This document shows, in pieces, positions 1 to 11,782 of a DNA stretch of 64,000 nucleotides. Positions within the stretch are counted from its first letter, which is position 1, and each line of letters starts with the position of its first letter. The stretch comes from Hepsetus odoe (lineage: Eukaryota; Chordata; Actinopteri; Characiformes; Hepsetidae), in NCBI GenBank assembly GCA_017165825.1, contig CM029369.1, positions 5,565,433 through 5,629,432 on the forward strand, in the 5' to 3' direction. A model generated the notes under the pieces. The model made no database searches, was not told the origin of the DNA, and saw nothing but the letters and a program-made list of their open reading frames with translations. The translations under genes were made by a program, and so were the position numbers.

Positions 1-277
1 GACCCGTACAGGGTGTTTCCATGTCTTTTGCCTTGTGAGAGCTAGGATTGGCTGCGGCGCTTCCCATGATCCTTCTCGGGACAAGAGGCTTAGAAAAAAT
101 GAGGGTGAGTGTATGTCTGTAAATGTACAATACGTATAATATGTTTACCTCCCAAAAAGTATAAATAGTGCAGTACTGTAAGGAGGATTTTCCCCAATAC
201 CTTTAAGAGTAACTAGAGTAATTTAGAGTTTGGTCAATTGATTTACTGAGACATCCTACTAAATACTTTTACTGAGG
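1..277. other. unique sequence, no feature seen
   Basis: AT-rich single-copy-looking DNA. No convincing reading frame, repeat or RNA gene was recognised before the SINE that begins near 278. Confidence 0.5.
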
Positions 278-450
278 TAAAAGTGACTATTTGTGATAGT
301 GAACACTGCACAACACACAGTAGACCCCAGCAAAATGCTTTTTCTGCATTAAACCCATCACACAGTGAAGCAGTGGGCAGCCATGCATCCAGCACCCAGA
401 GAACAGTGTTGGGACTGTACCTTGCTCACGCCTAGCTCAAGGTAACCAAG
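278..450 (-). mobile_element. SINE-1 copy joined to a V-SINE tail
   Basis: Reverse-oriented SINE-1. The tail motif aaagtgactatttgt comes first, then gcagtgggcagcc, then a degenerate body (gtaccttgctca). The tRNA-like head is missing. Where the head should follow, the sequence changes at about 450 into the 3' end of a forward HE1/V-SINE-like element. Family membership rests on the shared blocks; the joint is described in the findings. Confidence 0.7.
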
Positions 451-508
451 GTAATTAGAACATGTAAGTCGCTCTGGATAAATGCCGTAAATATAAATGT
501 AAATGTAA
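451..508 (+). mobile_element. HE1/V-SINE-like 3' end fragment
   Basis: Contains gtaattagaacatgtaagtc, gctctggataaatgccgtaa and a short ATGTAA-type tail. This is the ending of the V-SINE/HE1-like family. The hexamer repeat tail fixes the + orientation. The internal gagcgtctgcta part is deleted. Confidence 0.75.
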
Positions 509-2946
509 CCTACTGGTTAAGCCCACTACTTGATCATGGCGTCTCGTCCTTATCTCCTTTATCTCCTTAAGTTTTGGCAATTCTAGATTTGTCTTAAAAG
601 TTAGTTTGGGTTAAGTTTTAGTGATGCAGAAAAAAACGGCACTGTTAACATCACTGTGTTTGTCAGTCTTTGTAGGTTTTCTTTTATTGTCTATTTTACT
701 GTAGCTGCTTCCAGGCAATCTGCTCAATCATTTCTCTTGATCTTGTGGTATGTATCTTATCTTAACCTTATATGGCTTATAATAGTCCTGTAGCTTGCTT
801 TTGTTTATTAGTTTTGTCTTGATGCTTAGATCTTTGCTGCTTTATGGTTTGTTTGCATAATAAAGTCAGTTTTATTGCTGCTCCTACAACAAAACGCCAT
901 TTCACGGGATTGGAGAAGTCTCCTATTAGTTGTTGATGGCCTTTAGTACATATGTTGCCCTGTAACCCAGAGACTACTGTTGATCATTTTGGATATGTTA
1001 TCCACGATCATTAAAAACTAGGTTCTAGGCTGACAGTTATTCTGAATATTTGATCTGTTTTGGAAGATGTAGGGAGGCTAGCTGCACTCTGTCACCAGCT
1101 GCTTTGTTAACTCACTCTGCAACCTTCTTGAATCCTGTCAGATCAAATTTTCATGGCACAAGACTTGCAGAATCTTCTCTATATGGAAAACATCTTCTGA
1201 CAACTATTGTTGCTCTGTATAACGCCAGCAGCAAAGAATTATTATGCATGCAATTTTGTACACACCATCTGCAACCTACCAACGACACCAAGCCTTCTAA
1301 ACCTTACTACTGCTTCAAAAACACTTCTTCACTTTCTTGGGCTTAGTGGGAAGAAGTGGCTTTCAAGTCTGAGAAGGACTCGAGAGTTTTAAAGCACACT
1401 TCTCAGGACATTTTGAAGGACAGTTTGTTTTTAACAGTTCTCTGTGGATGTAGATTCTGCTTTATTTAATTTAAATGATTTGAAAACCTCTATTGAGAAG
1501 GTTCAACCGGGTTATATTTTATGAAGCACAACAAAAGCCTGCAGCAAAGTGAAACTTGGACATGCCCTGGCAGCAGCAGAACTATTATGCACTGCTGTGA
1601 GGGCAATGGTTTGTCATGGGAGAAGAAAATATCGTAGCCAAGATGCTGTATGGAACAATCCTAGAACTACCACCTCCTGCTGCACCAATAATTAAGATGA
1701 ACCTTCAGCAGATGTGCATGGATAGTTGTCACACTGCTGTATGAATGATGTGCCTATTTAACATGTACTCCACTACAAAATATCAGATTTTGTCCTCATT
1801 TCATTTAAACTACCCTTTAAAAAGATTCTTGCCTTTATATTAAATATTGCACATATTTGACCAACTGCAATGGTTCTTATGGTTTCCAGTTCCAGCTGTT
1901 TTTTTGTTTGTTATAAACACGGCTTTTTTAACCCTTTGGGTTTATCGTAACCCACTCTCACTGAGTGAGTTGCTGAAGGTAATTCACAAAGCACTACTGG
2001 AGCCATACTTCAACAGCAATGAGTAAATTTGCATGGAAGATTTTATTATTGGAAATGGTACACTTTTACTTTTAGAGGTGAAATATCTTGCCAACTCAAA
2101 TGATAATAGTTTTAAATTTGGGCTGATATGCAGTATAATGCAATGTGCAATGACATCAGTTTAAAGTACATTTCCATAGCAAAGAATAAGCGCCTAAATT
2201 ATTGCCTCATCCCAGTTAATCATAAAGTGCTTAATGTAATTTGGTCTCCACTAGCATTGTTTCCATGGCAACAAATAGCTGCTCTCGGTGTGCATGGCTT
2301 ATATTAGGCTAATTATTATGACTGGATACTGAACATCTGCTTATTTGCGGTTTTGGCTAAAAATCAATTTTGGCCTGTTACTGCGGTATGCTTCCTTCTC
2401 ATTATGTAGCATGCAACTGGGAGTTTTGATTCTTGTAGGGACAATATTCTATTTTTTTTAAGGAAACTTGCACCATGTTTAGGCCATATTCCGCGAATGT
2501 GATAAATATGCTATTTACGAATAATGCATTTTGCAAATTGCATTTAACACCTTTTTTATCTTGGCTGTTTCTGGTTTTCCTAGGGCATGTAGCATGCTAA
2601 ATTCTATTAATGTTCAGACCGTTATGATTTCCCATTTCATATTTTGGCTTGCCTTGACACTCTTGTTTGCTCAAAATAATTTGATCCCATTCCATTAGCA
2701 GGTGCAATGAGGTCTGCCAGGGAATTGTTTGACATCTTGAAATGGATGAAAACGACTGCCATGTCAAATACAAGCACTTGGGATCAGGCTGTTGCCACGC
2801 TTCTCAACTACCATGAAAGAGGCAGATAGAATAAAGCTGTTGATTGCTTTTTAGCACAATAAACTCAGCAAGTAATTAATTCGGCTGAAAAGCAGTAGCA
2901 TTGTTTGTATAATGAAAAGGAGTTTATACCGTATTATTGGTTGTAG
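509..2946. other. unique AT-rich block with possible conserved core
   Basis: No transposon or exon recognised. Frames of up to 98 codons occur but match nothing I know and lack exon signals I would trust. Roughly 2100-2420 is higher in complexity and holds an X-box (separate entry), several TAAT cores and gcttatattaggctaattat. That texture is often seen in vertebrate conserved non-coding elements, but this is inference only. Confidence 0.35.
2259..2272. promoter_or_regulatory. RFX-type X-box motif
   Basis: The 14-mer gtttccatggcaac is one base off the perfect palindrome gttgccatggcaac and fits the full-site consensus bound by RFX winged-helix factors. Seen directly; binding and function are inferred. 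A 14-bp near-perfect full site is uncommon by chance in 64 kb. Confidence 0.5.
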
Positions 2947-2948
2947 AC

Positions 2949-2964
2949 AAAAAAAAAAAAAAAA
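2949..2964 (+). repeat. poly-A run
   Basis: About 16 A residues after ttgtagac. No retroelement body was recognised upstream, so it is listed only as a homopolymer. Confidence 0.8.
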
Positions 2965-4830
2965 TATGTTCATTTAAAATGCAAAGGTTCATTTGTTCCC
3001 TGGAGAACAGCATTCACATGTTCCAGACACTGATTACAGAAGGGAGCTGAAAGCCTCCCAAGTGGTGTGCCAGTAAATATAATGGCTGTAATGCTGAGGT
3101 TTGCCTTATGGCTTGGAACAAGTCCAAGCTGTGCCATGTGCAAACACAGGCTGGAAGTCTTGAATAATGCAATGTCCAGTGAAGAAGTACTGGATGACAG
3201 AGATATTTTTAGAGTGTTTTGGACAGCAGCAGTAAAGAATGATCTAAAAATCTCCAAAACCAATGATTTAAAATTGAAATTACAAAGTTTAAATACCTCT
3301 AAAGCCAACCTCCTGTTTCATGAAAATGTTATACATATTAAATATAAAAGGTGACATTTAAAAAATAATCATTATGATGGCTAAGTTTGGAAGAAGCTTC
3401 ATTTTTGGTGTGGGGGAGTATACATTTCCAAATAATTAAAATGTAATTATGTATCATTCTTACCAAAGAAATCTCAAAAAACCCTTATTTTTATTTTGTA
3501 TTTATATGCTCACGAAAAAGATTAAAATGCTATCCAAAATTGTTACGATGTCTTACATTTAAAAAGTTAGATTTGTTTGCAATCATTTGACTTCTGTATG
3601 TATAGTCAAATGTATATTTGACTATATGCATTTATTTATAAGAATTTATTTATTATTCTTTTATTTTTAATCCAGAAATCCAAACTCTCAGATTCTTTAA
3701 ATTCTTATATGCTTTTATACAGAAATGGTCCTGTCCACTATGCTTCAGATTACAATATGTCTTCTGGTAAACAAACAAGCAAACAAACAAACCAAACAAA
3801 CAAACAAATGAATGAATTAATTCAATAAATACATAAAATGTGTCAAAATGCATGTAAATGCATAAAAAAAACCCAAATCTAAAAAATTATCTAAAACAAG
3901 TGAAATACATAAAATGTGTTTGAAAAAGAATGATGTCAAAGATTTCCCGTGAGGTTGAGATTTGTTGTTTACCTCTTAATGAGGTTTGTGTGGCAGGGGT
4001 ACGTGCTGGTTCTGTTTAGCTTAATGACTGTGATTTAGAAGAGATCTCTGACAGGTACAGCAGCAGGTGAACAACAGTAATACAATCATTTGGATGATTG
4101 GTACCCCAACCTGGTGTTCCAGACAAACAGATAAACAGGATGTTTCAAGCATGGAGCAAAACCCTAGTTGATATGAGGACAAATCTTCTAACTATTTAAG
4201 TTTTCCTCTGATTTGACTCTATTTGTAATCTTCCCCCACCAGCTGGATGTATCTACAGCAGTACACTGTTATTAGCTCCTCAAACATCTCTTCTCTGACA
4301 CAATATTGACGCTTTGTTTCAGCAGTAGTTCTCAGCAAAATGTGTTTGTCAATATGAATTTCTGCTTTGCAGAACATACCCTGCGCTGCATCTTTGGAGA
4401 CGAAATCATATGGATTACTCATTTCAGAGAACATGTGAAGCTGAATCCTGCTACATGAGAAACGGTTCTAAACTGACCACATATTGGACAGGTGACATCA
4501 TTTCTGACAGGGAGAATCAAATATATCCTGTGGATAATTGGAATAAAACAAACAAAACGGGTCTTACCCACCAAGGCATCTCCACAAGACCTCTCAAGGT
4601 GTGCTGTGGCACCAAGATGTTAACACAGATCATTAAGCCCTGTAAAGTGCACCGCATGAAGAACAGGCCTTTGCCCTTCTCGTGCATCAGTGACCCTGAT
4701 TCACCAGTTGTTGTTCCTCTACCCACTACCTCTACCCAAGTCCATTCCAGGAACACCCTTCAAGACCTCACAGCTTGGAGATTGTCAAGACCTCACATGT
4801 TTGGCCCTCGTCAAAGACTCACAGACGAAG
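2965..4830. other. unique block; short AAAC satellite inside
   Basis: No recognisable gene or transposon. An imperfect (AAAC)n stretch lies at about 3769-3812. The frame at 4410-4844 (144 codons) is the longest here, but it has no domain I recognise and runs into the neighbouring SINE, so I do not call it coding. Confidence 0.4.
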
Positions 4831-4996
4831 ACCCATGCATTTAACCCACGCAAACAGTGCAGCAGTGGGCTATTTAAAGCGCCCTGGGAGCAATGATGGT
4901 TCAAGGGTACCTCAGGGAAACCTACTGGCGAAGGAATCAAACCTACAATCTTCTGATGCAGGGGCAACTCTCTAACCACTAGACCACCGTCTGGGG
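4831..4996 (-). mobile_element. SINE-1, tail missing
   Basis: Reverse-oriented copy with gcatttaaccca, cagtgggctatttaaagcgc, gggtacctcagg and the head complement ctaaccactagaccaccgtc. The tcactttcacttt ending is absent. Confidence 0.8.
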
Positions 4997-5770
4997 TACA
5001 AGCTTCAGTGCCAACATATTCACTTTTAGGGTTATTTTCAAACCAATCATTCTGCAGAAACTGACAGCTCAGTGACCTAGTAAACTAATTGCTAAAGAGT
5101 GTAGGTGAAAGGACCCTTCATTTATTGGTTTTCAGCATGGATTCAGAGATAACTAAATACAGATAAATTCTGAACTGCAGTACATTTACTTATTTAGCAG
5201 ATGTTCATCAATACTGATTTAGAATAGCAGCATGCAGAAGCTTTTATTTGTGTTGCATTGCTTTTTCACCCCAAAATTTTGGTCCTAATCCTGTTTAATT
5301 TCCTGTGTTTTGTAATTAGTGAAAACATTGTACAGTGAAGGCGGTTCTACTAATGGGTTTAGCTTTGGCTACCCTGCATTCGCCGGTCTGCCAGCTGTGC
5401 ACATTTATTCTTTATTAAGCATCGTTTTTAGTTCAGTTGCAGCTTCAGCTCTCTCATTGTTATCCATCGTGGCGATGAAAGATACTTTAAACTTAGAGAA
5501 CATTAAAAACAGTTACAGCCAGTAGCTGCAATCAACTTAGATTAAATTAGTTTCTCATAGCTTAGGAAATATGAGAAAATCAAGACATCAGAAAGTAAAG
5601 GATGGTGAAGTTCATACCTTCAGCACCAGAAGCACAAAATGAAAACTGTGCCTTTATGGTCCTGGGTCAACCTTCCGTTCACACAAGTCACTCGTACCTG
5701 AGCTGAGCACTTTAACGGAACTAAAATGGAAAACCTTTATTTAATAATGCTTTGTCAGACATAATGTCCA
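4997..5770. other. unique block
   Basis: No element recognised. The 68-codon frame at 5319-5525 has no known domain. A short catttacttatttagcagat near 5185 could be a worn V-SINE end but is too short to call. Confidence 0.4.
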
Positions 5771-6047
5771 AATGATTTATGACAGATGGATACCAGCAAG
5801 AGTGAAAGGGAAGGTTTACAGGACAGTTGTGAAACCAGCTATGTTGGACGGGTTGGAGGTGGTGGCACTGATGAAAAGACAGGAGGAGCTGGAGGTGTCA
5901 GAGCTGAAGATGCTGAGATTTAGTTGAGTTTATTAGAGGAACAGCTCAGGTTAGACGTTTTGGAGACAAGGTTAAAGAGGCAAGATTGAGTTGGTTTGGA
6001 CATTTCCAGAGGAGAGACGAGGATTATATTGGGAGGATGTTGAAGAA
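5771..6047 (+). mobile_element. RTE-like LINE fragment, ORF2 C-terminal part
   Basis: Translates in pieces as ICDRWIPARVKGKVYRTVV, MKRQEELEVSELKMLRF, LSWFGHFQRRDEDYIGRML. This is the conserved region after the reverse transcriptase in an RTE-like LINE family seen seven times in this window. About 35 bp are deleted after LRF, where the other copies read LGVTRMDRI, which shifts the frame. The copy ends abruptly at gttgaagaagtctgc, short of the basic C-terminus and the GAA-type tail. Non-functional. Confidence 0.75.
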
Positions 6048-8440
6048 GTCTGCAAAGTGACTGGTTTGGTTGGGCTTTAATTCTCTTGTCATTGTGTCTG
6101 ACAATCAAAAATACCGGAGAGTTGGACATTTTGGCATGATTTGACTTGAATAGCACTCTGCACTTCTGATCTTTTCTAATATTTGCAAATAATATAGCAG
6201 GAAAAAGGGAAAGTCTATTATTTTGTGTCCATGCACATTTTTTCTGATTCAGTTAACGCCCTTTTAGACTTTTGCTTTTGTTTATTTTTCTGCTTAATGC
6301 AGTTTCACTACCATGGCCTTTCTCAAAGCTAGTAGTAGGGTGTTTGCATGGTCTTGCTTTAAAAAAAAAAAAAGTTACAAACACACAGAATTTGTATTTT
6401 TGTTTCAGCAGTAAGCATCCTCTTGGTGCCGGGAAGCTATTTGTTATTAATGAACTTTAATTAAGCTTTTGCATCCGCGTAAGCAAGTATTCTAGAGAAC
6501 GGATCCATTTTTTCCAATGTTTATCTCAGTGCGGAGGTACAGCTGTGAAATGACTTGTTTGCATTGTTTAAGTTTAATAAATCTCTTCTGAAATATGATT
6601 AATCACTTTTGCCCAAATGCAGTGCTGGTTGTTTCTATCGTTGCCAAATATATGCTTTATCAGAAGTTTGTTTTTGGATATTAAACATTATTAAACACAT
6701 ATTTGCAGAACGTTTTTTTTTTTTATATGCAGAAGGGAAATTCTAGGCCACTGCTTGCATCGATTGTTCAGTCTATTAGGTGGCATAAGATGCTTCTTAA
6801 AGCATCTTTTTTTATGCTTTTTTCCTCCCTAAAAATAATACCAAAAAATACTTGTCTGGTTCAGATCCATCCCTTTTCTCGAAATCATGCCACGGAAAGC
6901 CCTACTGCTGTTTTAATGCTCTTCTGTTCACTGGAGTAACTGAGTTTTATTTGCCTTGGAGGGACCTCATCAGATGCCAGTGGCTGTTTACAGCATATTC
7001 CATCAACACAGCAACATACTGATATCAAACTCTTGCCAGTTTGTGCTCAAATCCCCTAGAAAGAGTGCCAAAGTCACTCAGCAGCTAAGGATGGCTGTTC
7101 ACTGCTGGTCACTGTTGAGCCTCCGGCACTAGACTTTTGGAGAACAACAATGAATTGGCTACTCTAAAGCAAAGCCAGCATGACTGCCTGGTTATCTCTG
7201 TCCTATGCCTGAACAGAGTCTTGGATAGACAGTCATGACACAGACACAGTCCACTGTCTGGGAGAAACAGCAGCGCTTCGCAAACACTCAGACATGAGCT
7301 CAAGCAGCGAGCAGTTAGGGGAAGCGCCGTTCCTAATTGAATTGAAGCGTAAAGACTTTAAGTGAGTCGATAACAGGCACTGGCTAATGTGGTTTCCAGC
7401 AGATAGAACCACATTTAATATAAAATAGTACTGACTGCTTAAGTGGGCCCACAGATTCAATGGCATTAGTCGGGTGTCTTACTAGCAAATGTGTCTTTTG
7501 CATTAAATTGAGTTATCCCGAACATATAAGCTTCATTTCCCGATTTGTATTGTGGGAAGAATGCGGTTAGATTTATTGTAAGGAATATAATTAAAGAATA
7601 TTTTGTTAAGGAAGCAGCATTAAGAACGAATGACATTCATTCAGTTCACTACTGCACATTCAGCACGGTTAATTCAACTGCAGGGCAAATGTTTTGCGAT
7701 AAGTTGCACCACCTTCTTTGACATTTTTTATTTCAGTATCATAATTTTAGTGCTTTTGTTCAGGCATTGATGCGTCTTCGTCTCTGACAACATAAAGGTC
7801 ACAAAGTCTCCTCATATCCCTGTTACTCATTTCATTCGCTTCCAAAAAATGACAGATTAGTATTCAAAATAGGATTCCACTTCCCTGAAATGGGACGATT
7901 GATTCTGGTTCAGTGGAATGTCTTGCCCAGCCGCTCCTGTCACCTGGAAATCAAGGCTATCATGAGGACAGCCCGCGGCCGGCTCCCCCTCAGCAATCAG
8001 ATGCTATCCAGGCCTGAATGACAGATCCTGCCTGCCAGCATGTCATCCAGGCTGACCTTGCTCTACCTTTCAGAAACGATCTCAACTTCTCGAAACTATG
8101 CACCGTTTAAAAAGACAAAAACTTAAAAAAATTGAAATGAGGAAATAAACATGGGCCCCAAATGGGTGACCTTGCCAGTGAGAAATGATGGGATAAAGCT
8201 GTAACATGAGCCAAGATCAGGGATGATCTCTCAAGATCCCCTACCCCATGTGTCAGGGTTTTAATAAATAAATAAATGGATTAAACTGAACTTTAAAAAT
8301 AATGAAGTCTTGTGCTCTTTTTAAGACGGGCTTCAATTTAAATTTTAGTCATGTACACTCAGTCATTCACAGCTCTTAATGGGTTTTACTGGGATGGACA
8401 CATTCAGACTTCCCATATTTCACTAAATATTTCCCCCGTG
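6048..8440. other. unique block with GC-rich island
   Basis: No exon or transposon recognised. Includes a poly-A run at about 6361-6373, a poly-T near 6713, and a distinctly GC-rich, high-complexity island at about 7900-8080 (see findings). Confidence 0.35.
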
Positions 8441-9217
8441 GACGATGATGTTTGCTGATGATATTGTGATCTGTAGTGAAAGCACGGATTGGCTTGAGGA
8501 GAACCTAGAGAGATGGAGATATGTTCTAGAGAGGAGAGGAATGAAAGTGAGTAGGGCAAAGACAGAATACATGAGTGTGAATGAAAGGGAGGAACGTGGA
8601 GTGATTAGGATGCAGAGTAGAGGTGACAAAGGTGGAGGATTTAACATAACTGTGAGTGTGTAAGCGAGGTGAAGAAGAGTGCACAGGCAGGCTGGAATGG
8701 GTGGAGAAGAGTGGCTGGAATGATCTGTGACAGACAAAAGTGAAAGGGAAGGTTTACAGGACAGTAGTGGGAACATCTGTGCTATATGGGTTGAAGATGG
8801 TAGCGCTAATGAAAAGAGCTGGAGGTGTCAGAGTTAAAGATGCTGAGATGTTCGTCGGGTGTGACGAGGATGGACAGGATTAGAAACTAGAACATTAGAG
8901 GGACAGATCAGGTTGGACGATTTGGAGACAAAGTTAGAGAAGCAAAGTTGCGTTGGTTTGGACTTGTGCAGAGGAGAGACGAGGATTATATCAGGAGAAG
9001 GATGTTGAAGATGGAGCTCCCTGACAAGAGGAGAAGAGGAAGAACAAAGAGGAGGTTTATGGATGTGGTGAGAGAGGACATGCAGGTGTTCTGTTAGAAG
9101 GATGAAGATGCAGAGGACCAAAAGAAAAGACGGTTGATCCACTGTGGCGACCACTAAACGGCAGCAGCAGAAAGAAGAAGAAGAAGAAGAAGAAGATAAA
9201 GAAGAAGAAGAAGAAGT
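8441..9217 (+). mobile_element. RTE-like LINE, 3' part with RT motif
   Basis: Begins in the reverse transcriptase at MMFADDIVICSE, where FADD is the catalytic metal-binding motif. Continues as EENLERWRYVLERRGMKVSR and, after small deletions, VKGKVYRTVV, LRWFGLVQRRDEDYI and MELPDKRRRGRTKRRFMDV, then tgtggcgaccactaaacgg and a GAA-rich tail. The element is 5'-truncated inside the RT. Several frame breaks (after about 8663, near 8810 and near 8880) make it inactive. The RTE-type assignment is from memory of this ORF family. Confidence 0.8.
9170..9217 (+). repeat. (GAA)n tail of the RTE copy
   Basis: About 15 GAA units with one GATAAA interruption directly after the LINE 3' end. It probably grew from the element's own terminal repeat. 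Confidence 0.85.
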
Positions 9218-9440
9218 ATACAACAATATAGATTCCTGAAGCTTTTTTAAGGAATCATACCCACTCATTACATTTTTACCAAGAAATTCATCAGCAAAAA
9301 ACAAGGCATTCAAAAACATTCAACATTTCCAACACATCTCACAGCATGTCTCTGTAATATACTGGTTTCACTGGTTTCCAGTCAATGTACCTGGTCCCAA
9401 GCGGATATATTGCCATGTCAGCTTAGAGTGACTAATCTTA
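9218..9440. other. unique spacer
   Basis: About 220 bp between the RTE tail and a SINE-1 copy. Nothing recognised. Confidence 0.4.
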
Positions 9441-9638
9441 AAGAGACTTTTCTTGTCATCATGAAACAGCAGGGCACACAGTGAGTCACAGCAAAATTAC
9501 ACCTTCATTTTACCCATAAACACACCCGAGGAGCAGTGACAGGGATGGTACCTTGCTCAAGGAAGGTACCTCAGGGTAATCTGCTGCTCTGGGATTTGAA
9601 CCCATGACTTTCTGATCCCGGACCACCACTGCCCCAGG
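9441..9638 (-). mobile_element. SINE-1, internal deletion
   Basis: Reverse-oriented. The tail complement acttttcttgtcatcatgaa, body gaggagcagtgacagggatg and head complement ggaccaccactgcccc are present. The cagcagtgggcagctatt block is deleted. Confidence 0.8.
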
Positions 9639-10708
9639 AGGTTACTGGAGCTTTACTGGAGTTGGTGTTCACATTTAATCCACATTTTGAATCCACATTA
9701 ACATACGTGTCTAATTATCAGGGAAAGAGGTTTACAATTATGTAATCAAAATTCTAATTTTGCAGATTTGTCATATTATCCTCTAAAATGTAAAGACTGA
9801 GGGAATTCCATTGGCTGCTATATATTTTTTCAAGATGGATTCTGCAGAATTTCAGTGTTGGCCTCTTTTGTTAATCAAAATCTTCTAATTTCCCTCTGCA
9901 GATTCTCTCCGATAAGCCCTTCCTGGACCCTCTGTTTCCATTTGGCAGTGTTCTTGAGGTTGAAGCCCAAGTGCTGCACTCACAGGCACGATAAAAACGA
10001 AAATAATAATAAAGCTTGAGCAGTTCCTGTGTTGAACACAAATCATCAGCGATGGAGAGCAGGGAATATTTTTTAGCCCTAAAGATTAATTACAGGCTTA
10101 AAAAATACTCTGAGCAGAAAGGGGAAAAACAATGTGGCAAAAGGGCATTTTAAACACTGGCATTTTATTCATGAGGCAAAGAGCAGGAGCTCCGTGGAAT
10201 ATTTATCAACGTGAAGACAGACGTTTAAGAGACCCTGAGTCACAAGGACCTAAGCGGAGAGCAAGATTGGCAGAAAACTCATTACAATTGTTATTTGTTT
10301 ATGTAACGCAAAACACATCACAAATTCTATTTGCTCATCACTCACACACAGCTCTTATATTAAGGCCTACTGATTATCCGCCTGCTCTCACTGAAGCTTT
10401 TCATATTTATTTGGAGAGTGCGACGTGTAATACAGTTGAATGAAAAGGCAAGAACATTGACTTTAAAAATCAGGAACTATTTCTTATTTGTCTTGCTTAC
10501 GCTGTGTTGGTATGTGTAGAAACTGGGGAGGGGCAGTTTAATGTTAAAGGGAGAAAGACTTTATACCTTTAGAGAGAGATATACGACTTTATACCTTCAG
10601 CAGAGAACGCACTTCTGCACAGTTTAGAAACCTGAAATTATAAATGTGAAATGGCTGATTCTATAGGAAAAATATAACGCTATGCAATTTTCTGTTTCAT
10701 GCACAGTT
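9639..10708. other. unique block
   Basis: No gene recognised. The 103-codon frame at 10132-10443 has no domain I know. About 10030-10110 is rich in TTAAT/ATTA cores (taaagattaattacaggct) and could be a homeodomain-type element, but nothing in this sequence alone proves it. Confidence 0.35.
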
Positions 10709-10949
10709 TGAAAGTGACTGTTCTTGTCATTGCGAGTACACACAGCGTAGCACACACGCAGTGAACCACAACAAAATCAGATCTCTGCATTTAACCAAGG
10801 CACAAACACACATTGTGTAGCAGGAGGCAGCTATTGAAAGCACCCAGGGAGCAGTGACAGGGGCGGTACCTTGCTCAAGGGTACCTCAGGGCAACCTACT
10901 AGTGAAGGGTTTGAACCCACAATCTTACAACTCCGTGGCCAACTCTGCC
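10709..10949 (-). mobile_element. SINE-1, near full length
   Basis: Reverse-oriented. Tail aaagtgactgttcttgtcat, internal gcagctattgaaagcaccca, body ccttgctcaagggtacctca and B-box complement gggtttgaaccc are all present. The extreme head is worn. Confidence 0.85.
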
Positions 10950-11222
10950 TATCTTAGGTGTCGATGAAATATAAATGAATGTCATGAAATGAATAGACGG
11001 CGCTCTGCTCTGACGGAGCACCGGTGTGCTTCATTTGGGGCTGGCTATTCAAGCCCCAGTGTCAAAGCAGCGGGTCAGTCATTGACACGGGTGATCTCCG
11101 TTGCAGCGTTGATGTTTTAGTTCTTCGTCATGTTCAGTTTTGTTAATAAAGTCCAGTCACGGATCCCTGGCTCAGCGTTTACATCCTACCCACCAGCTCT
11201 GACAAAATGCTCCAGAAAATGG
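10950..11222. other. unique spacer
   Basis: Nothing recognised apart from ordinary unique sequence between two SINEs. Confidence 0.4.
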
Positions 11223-11275
11223 CGGGTGGTGGTGGTCTAGTGGTGGGTGCTTGCCTATGGACCTATGGATCAAAA
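11223..11275 (+). mobile_element. V-SINE-like head fragment
   Basis: ggtggtggtctagtggtggg, then tgcttgcctatggacctatg. This matches the tRNA-like 5' part of the HE1/V-SINE-like copies at 48303 and 31919. The rest of the element is missing. Confidence 0.65.
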
Positions 11276-11506
11276 CTATATGGACCTATAACTTAAACTT
11301 AAAAGCACAATTTTTATTTATTTTCTTTTTTGCCGTATGTTCAAATTGTGAATTTGACAGGAGATTTTTATGGAGAGCAAAATGTTTTAAGTTATTTTAA
11401 GATTAAGCTTATTTATTTTGGAATAATATTGCATCCCATCTGTTTCGATACACACTTATGTTCAAAAACATTTAGTTTTTGTCTGTCAATAAAGGTTCAT
11501 CTGGTT
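11276..11506. other. unique spacer
   Basis: AT-rich. The 64-codon frame here is not recognised. Confidence 0.4.
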
Positions 11507-11749
11507 GGGGCAGCAGTGGCCTAGAGGTTCAGGAGTTGCCCTGGATTGGAAGATTGTGGTTTTGATTCCCTCATCAGTAGGTGGCCCTGAGGTACCCTTG
11601 AGCAAGGTACTGTCCCTGTCACTGCTCCCTGGGTGCTTTCAATAGCTGCCCCCTGCCGTTTGAGTGAAACGCAGAGGTTGAATTTCATTGTGTTGTGTTG
11701 CGTTTCACAATGACAAGGGTTGTCACTTTCACTTTTTTTTTTTTTCACT
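11507..11749 (+). mobile_element. SINE-1, full length
   Basis: Head ggggcagcagtggcctagag with A box, B-box-like ttttgattccc, body ctgaggtacccttgagcaag, and ending tgacaagggttgtcactttc followed by a poly-T stretch. One of the most complete forward copies. The cacggtgtgtgtg segment is altered. An inverted RTE fragment begins about 35 bp downstream. Confidence 0.9.
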
Positions 11750-11782
11750 AAAGTGTGCGATTGAGTTTGACACCCTTAGTTT

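Noticed and set aside
4410..4844. 144-codon + strand frame
   Set aside because: No recognisable domain, an antisense frame of similar quality on the other strand, and the end runs into a SINE-1 copy.
8423..8776. 117-codon minus-strand frame
   Set aside because: Antisense shadow of the RTE-like LINE copy on the + strand.
8834..9319. 161-codon minus-strand frame with poly-Ser
   Set aside because: Antisense of the RTE-like C-terminus and its (GAA)n tail, which reads as Ser repeats.
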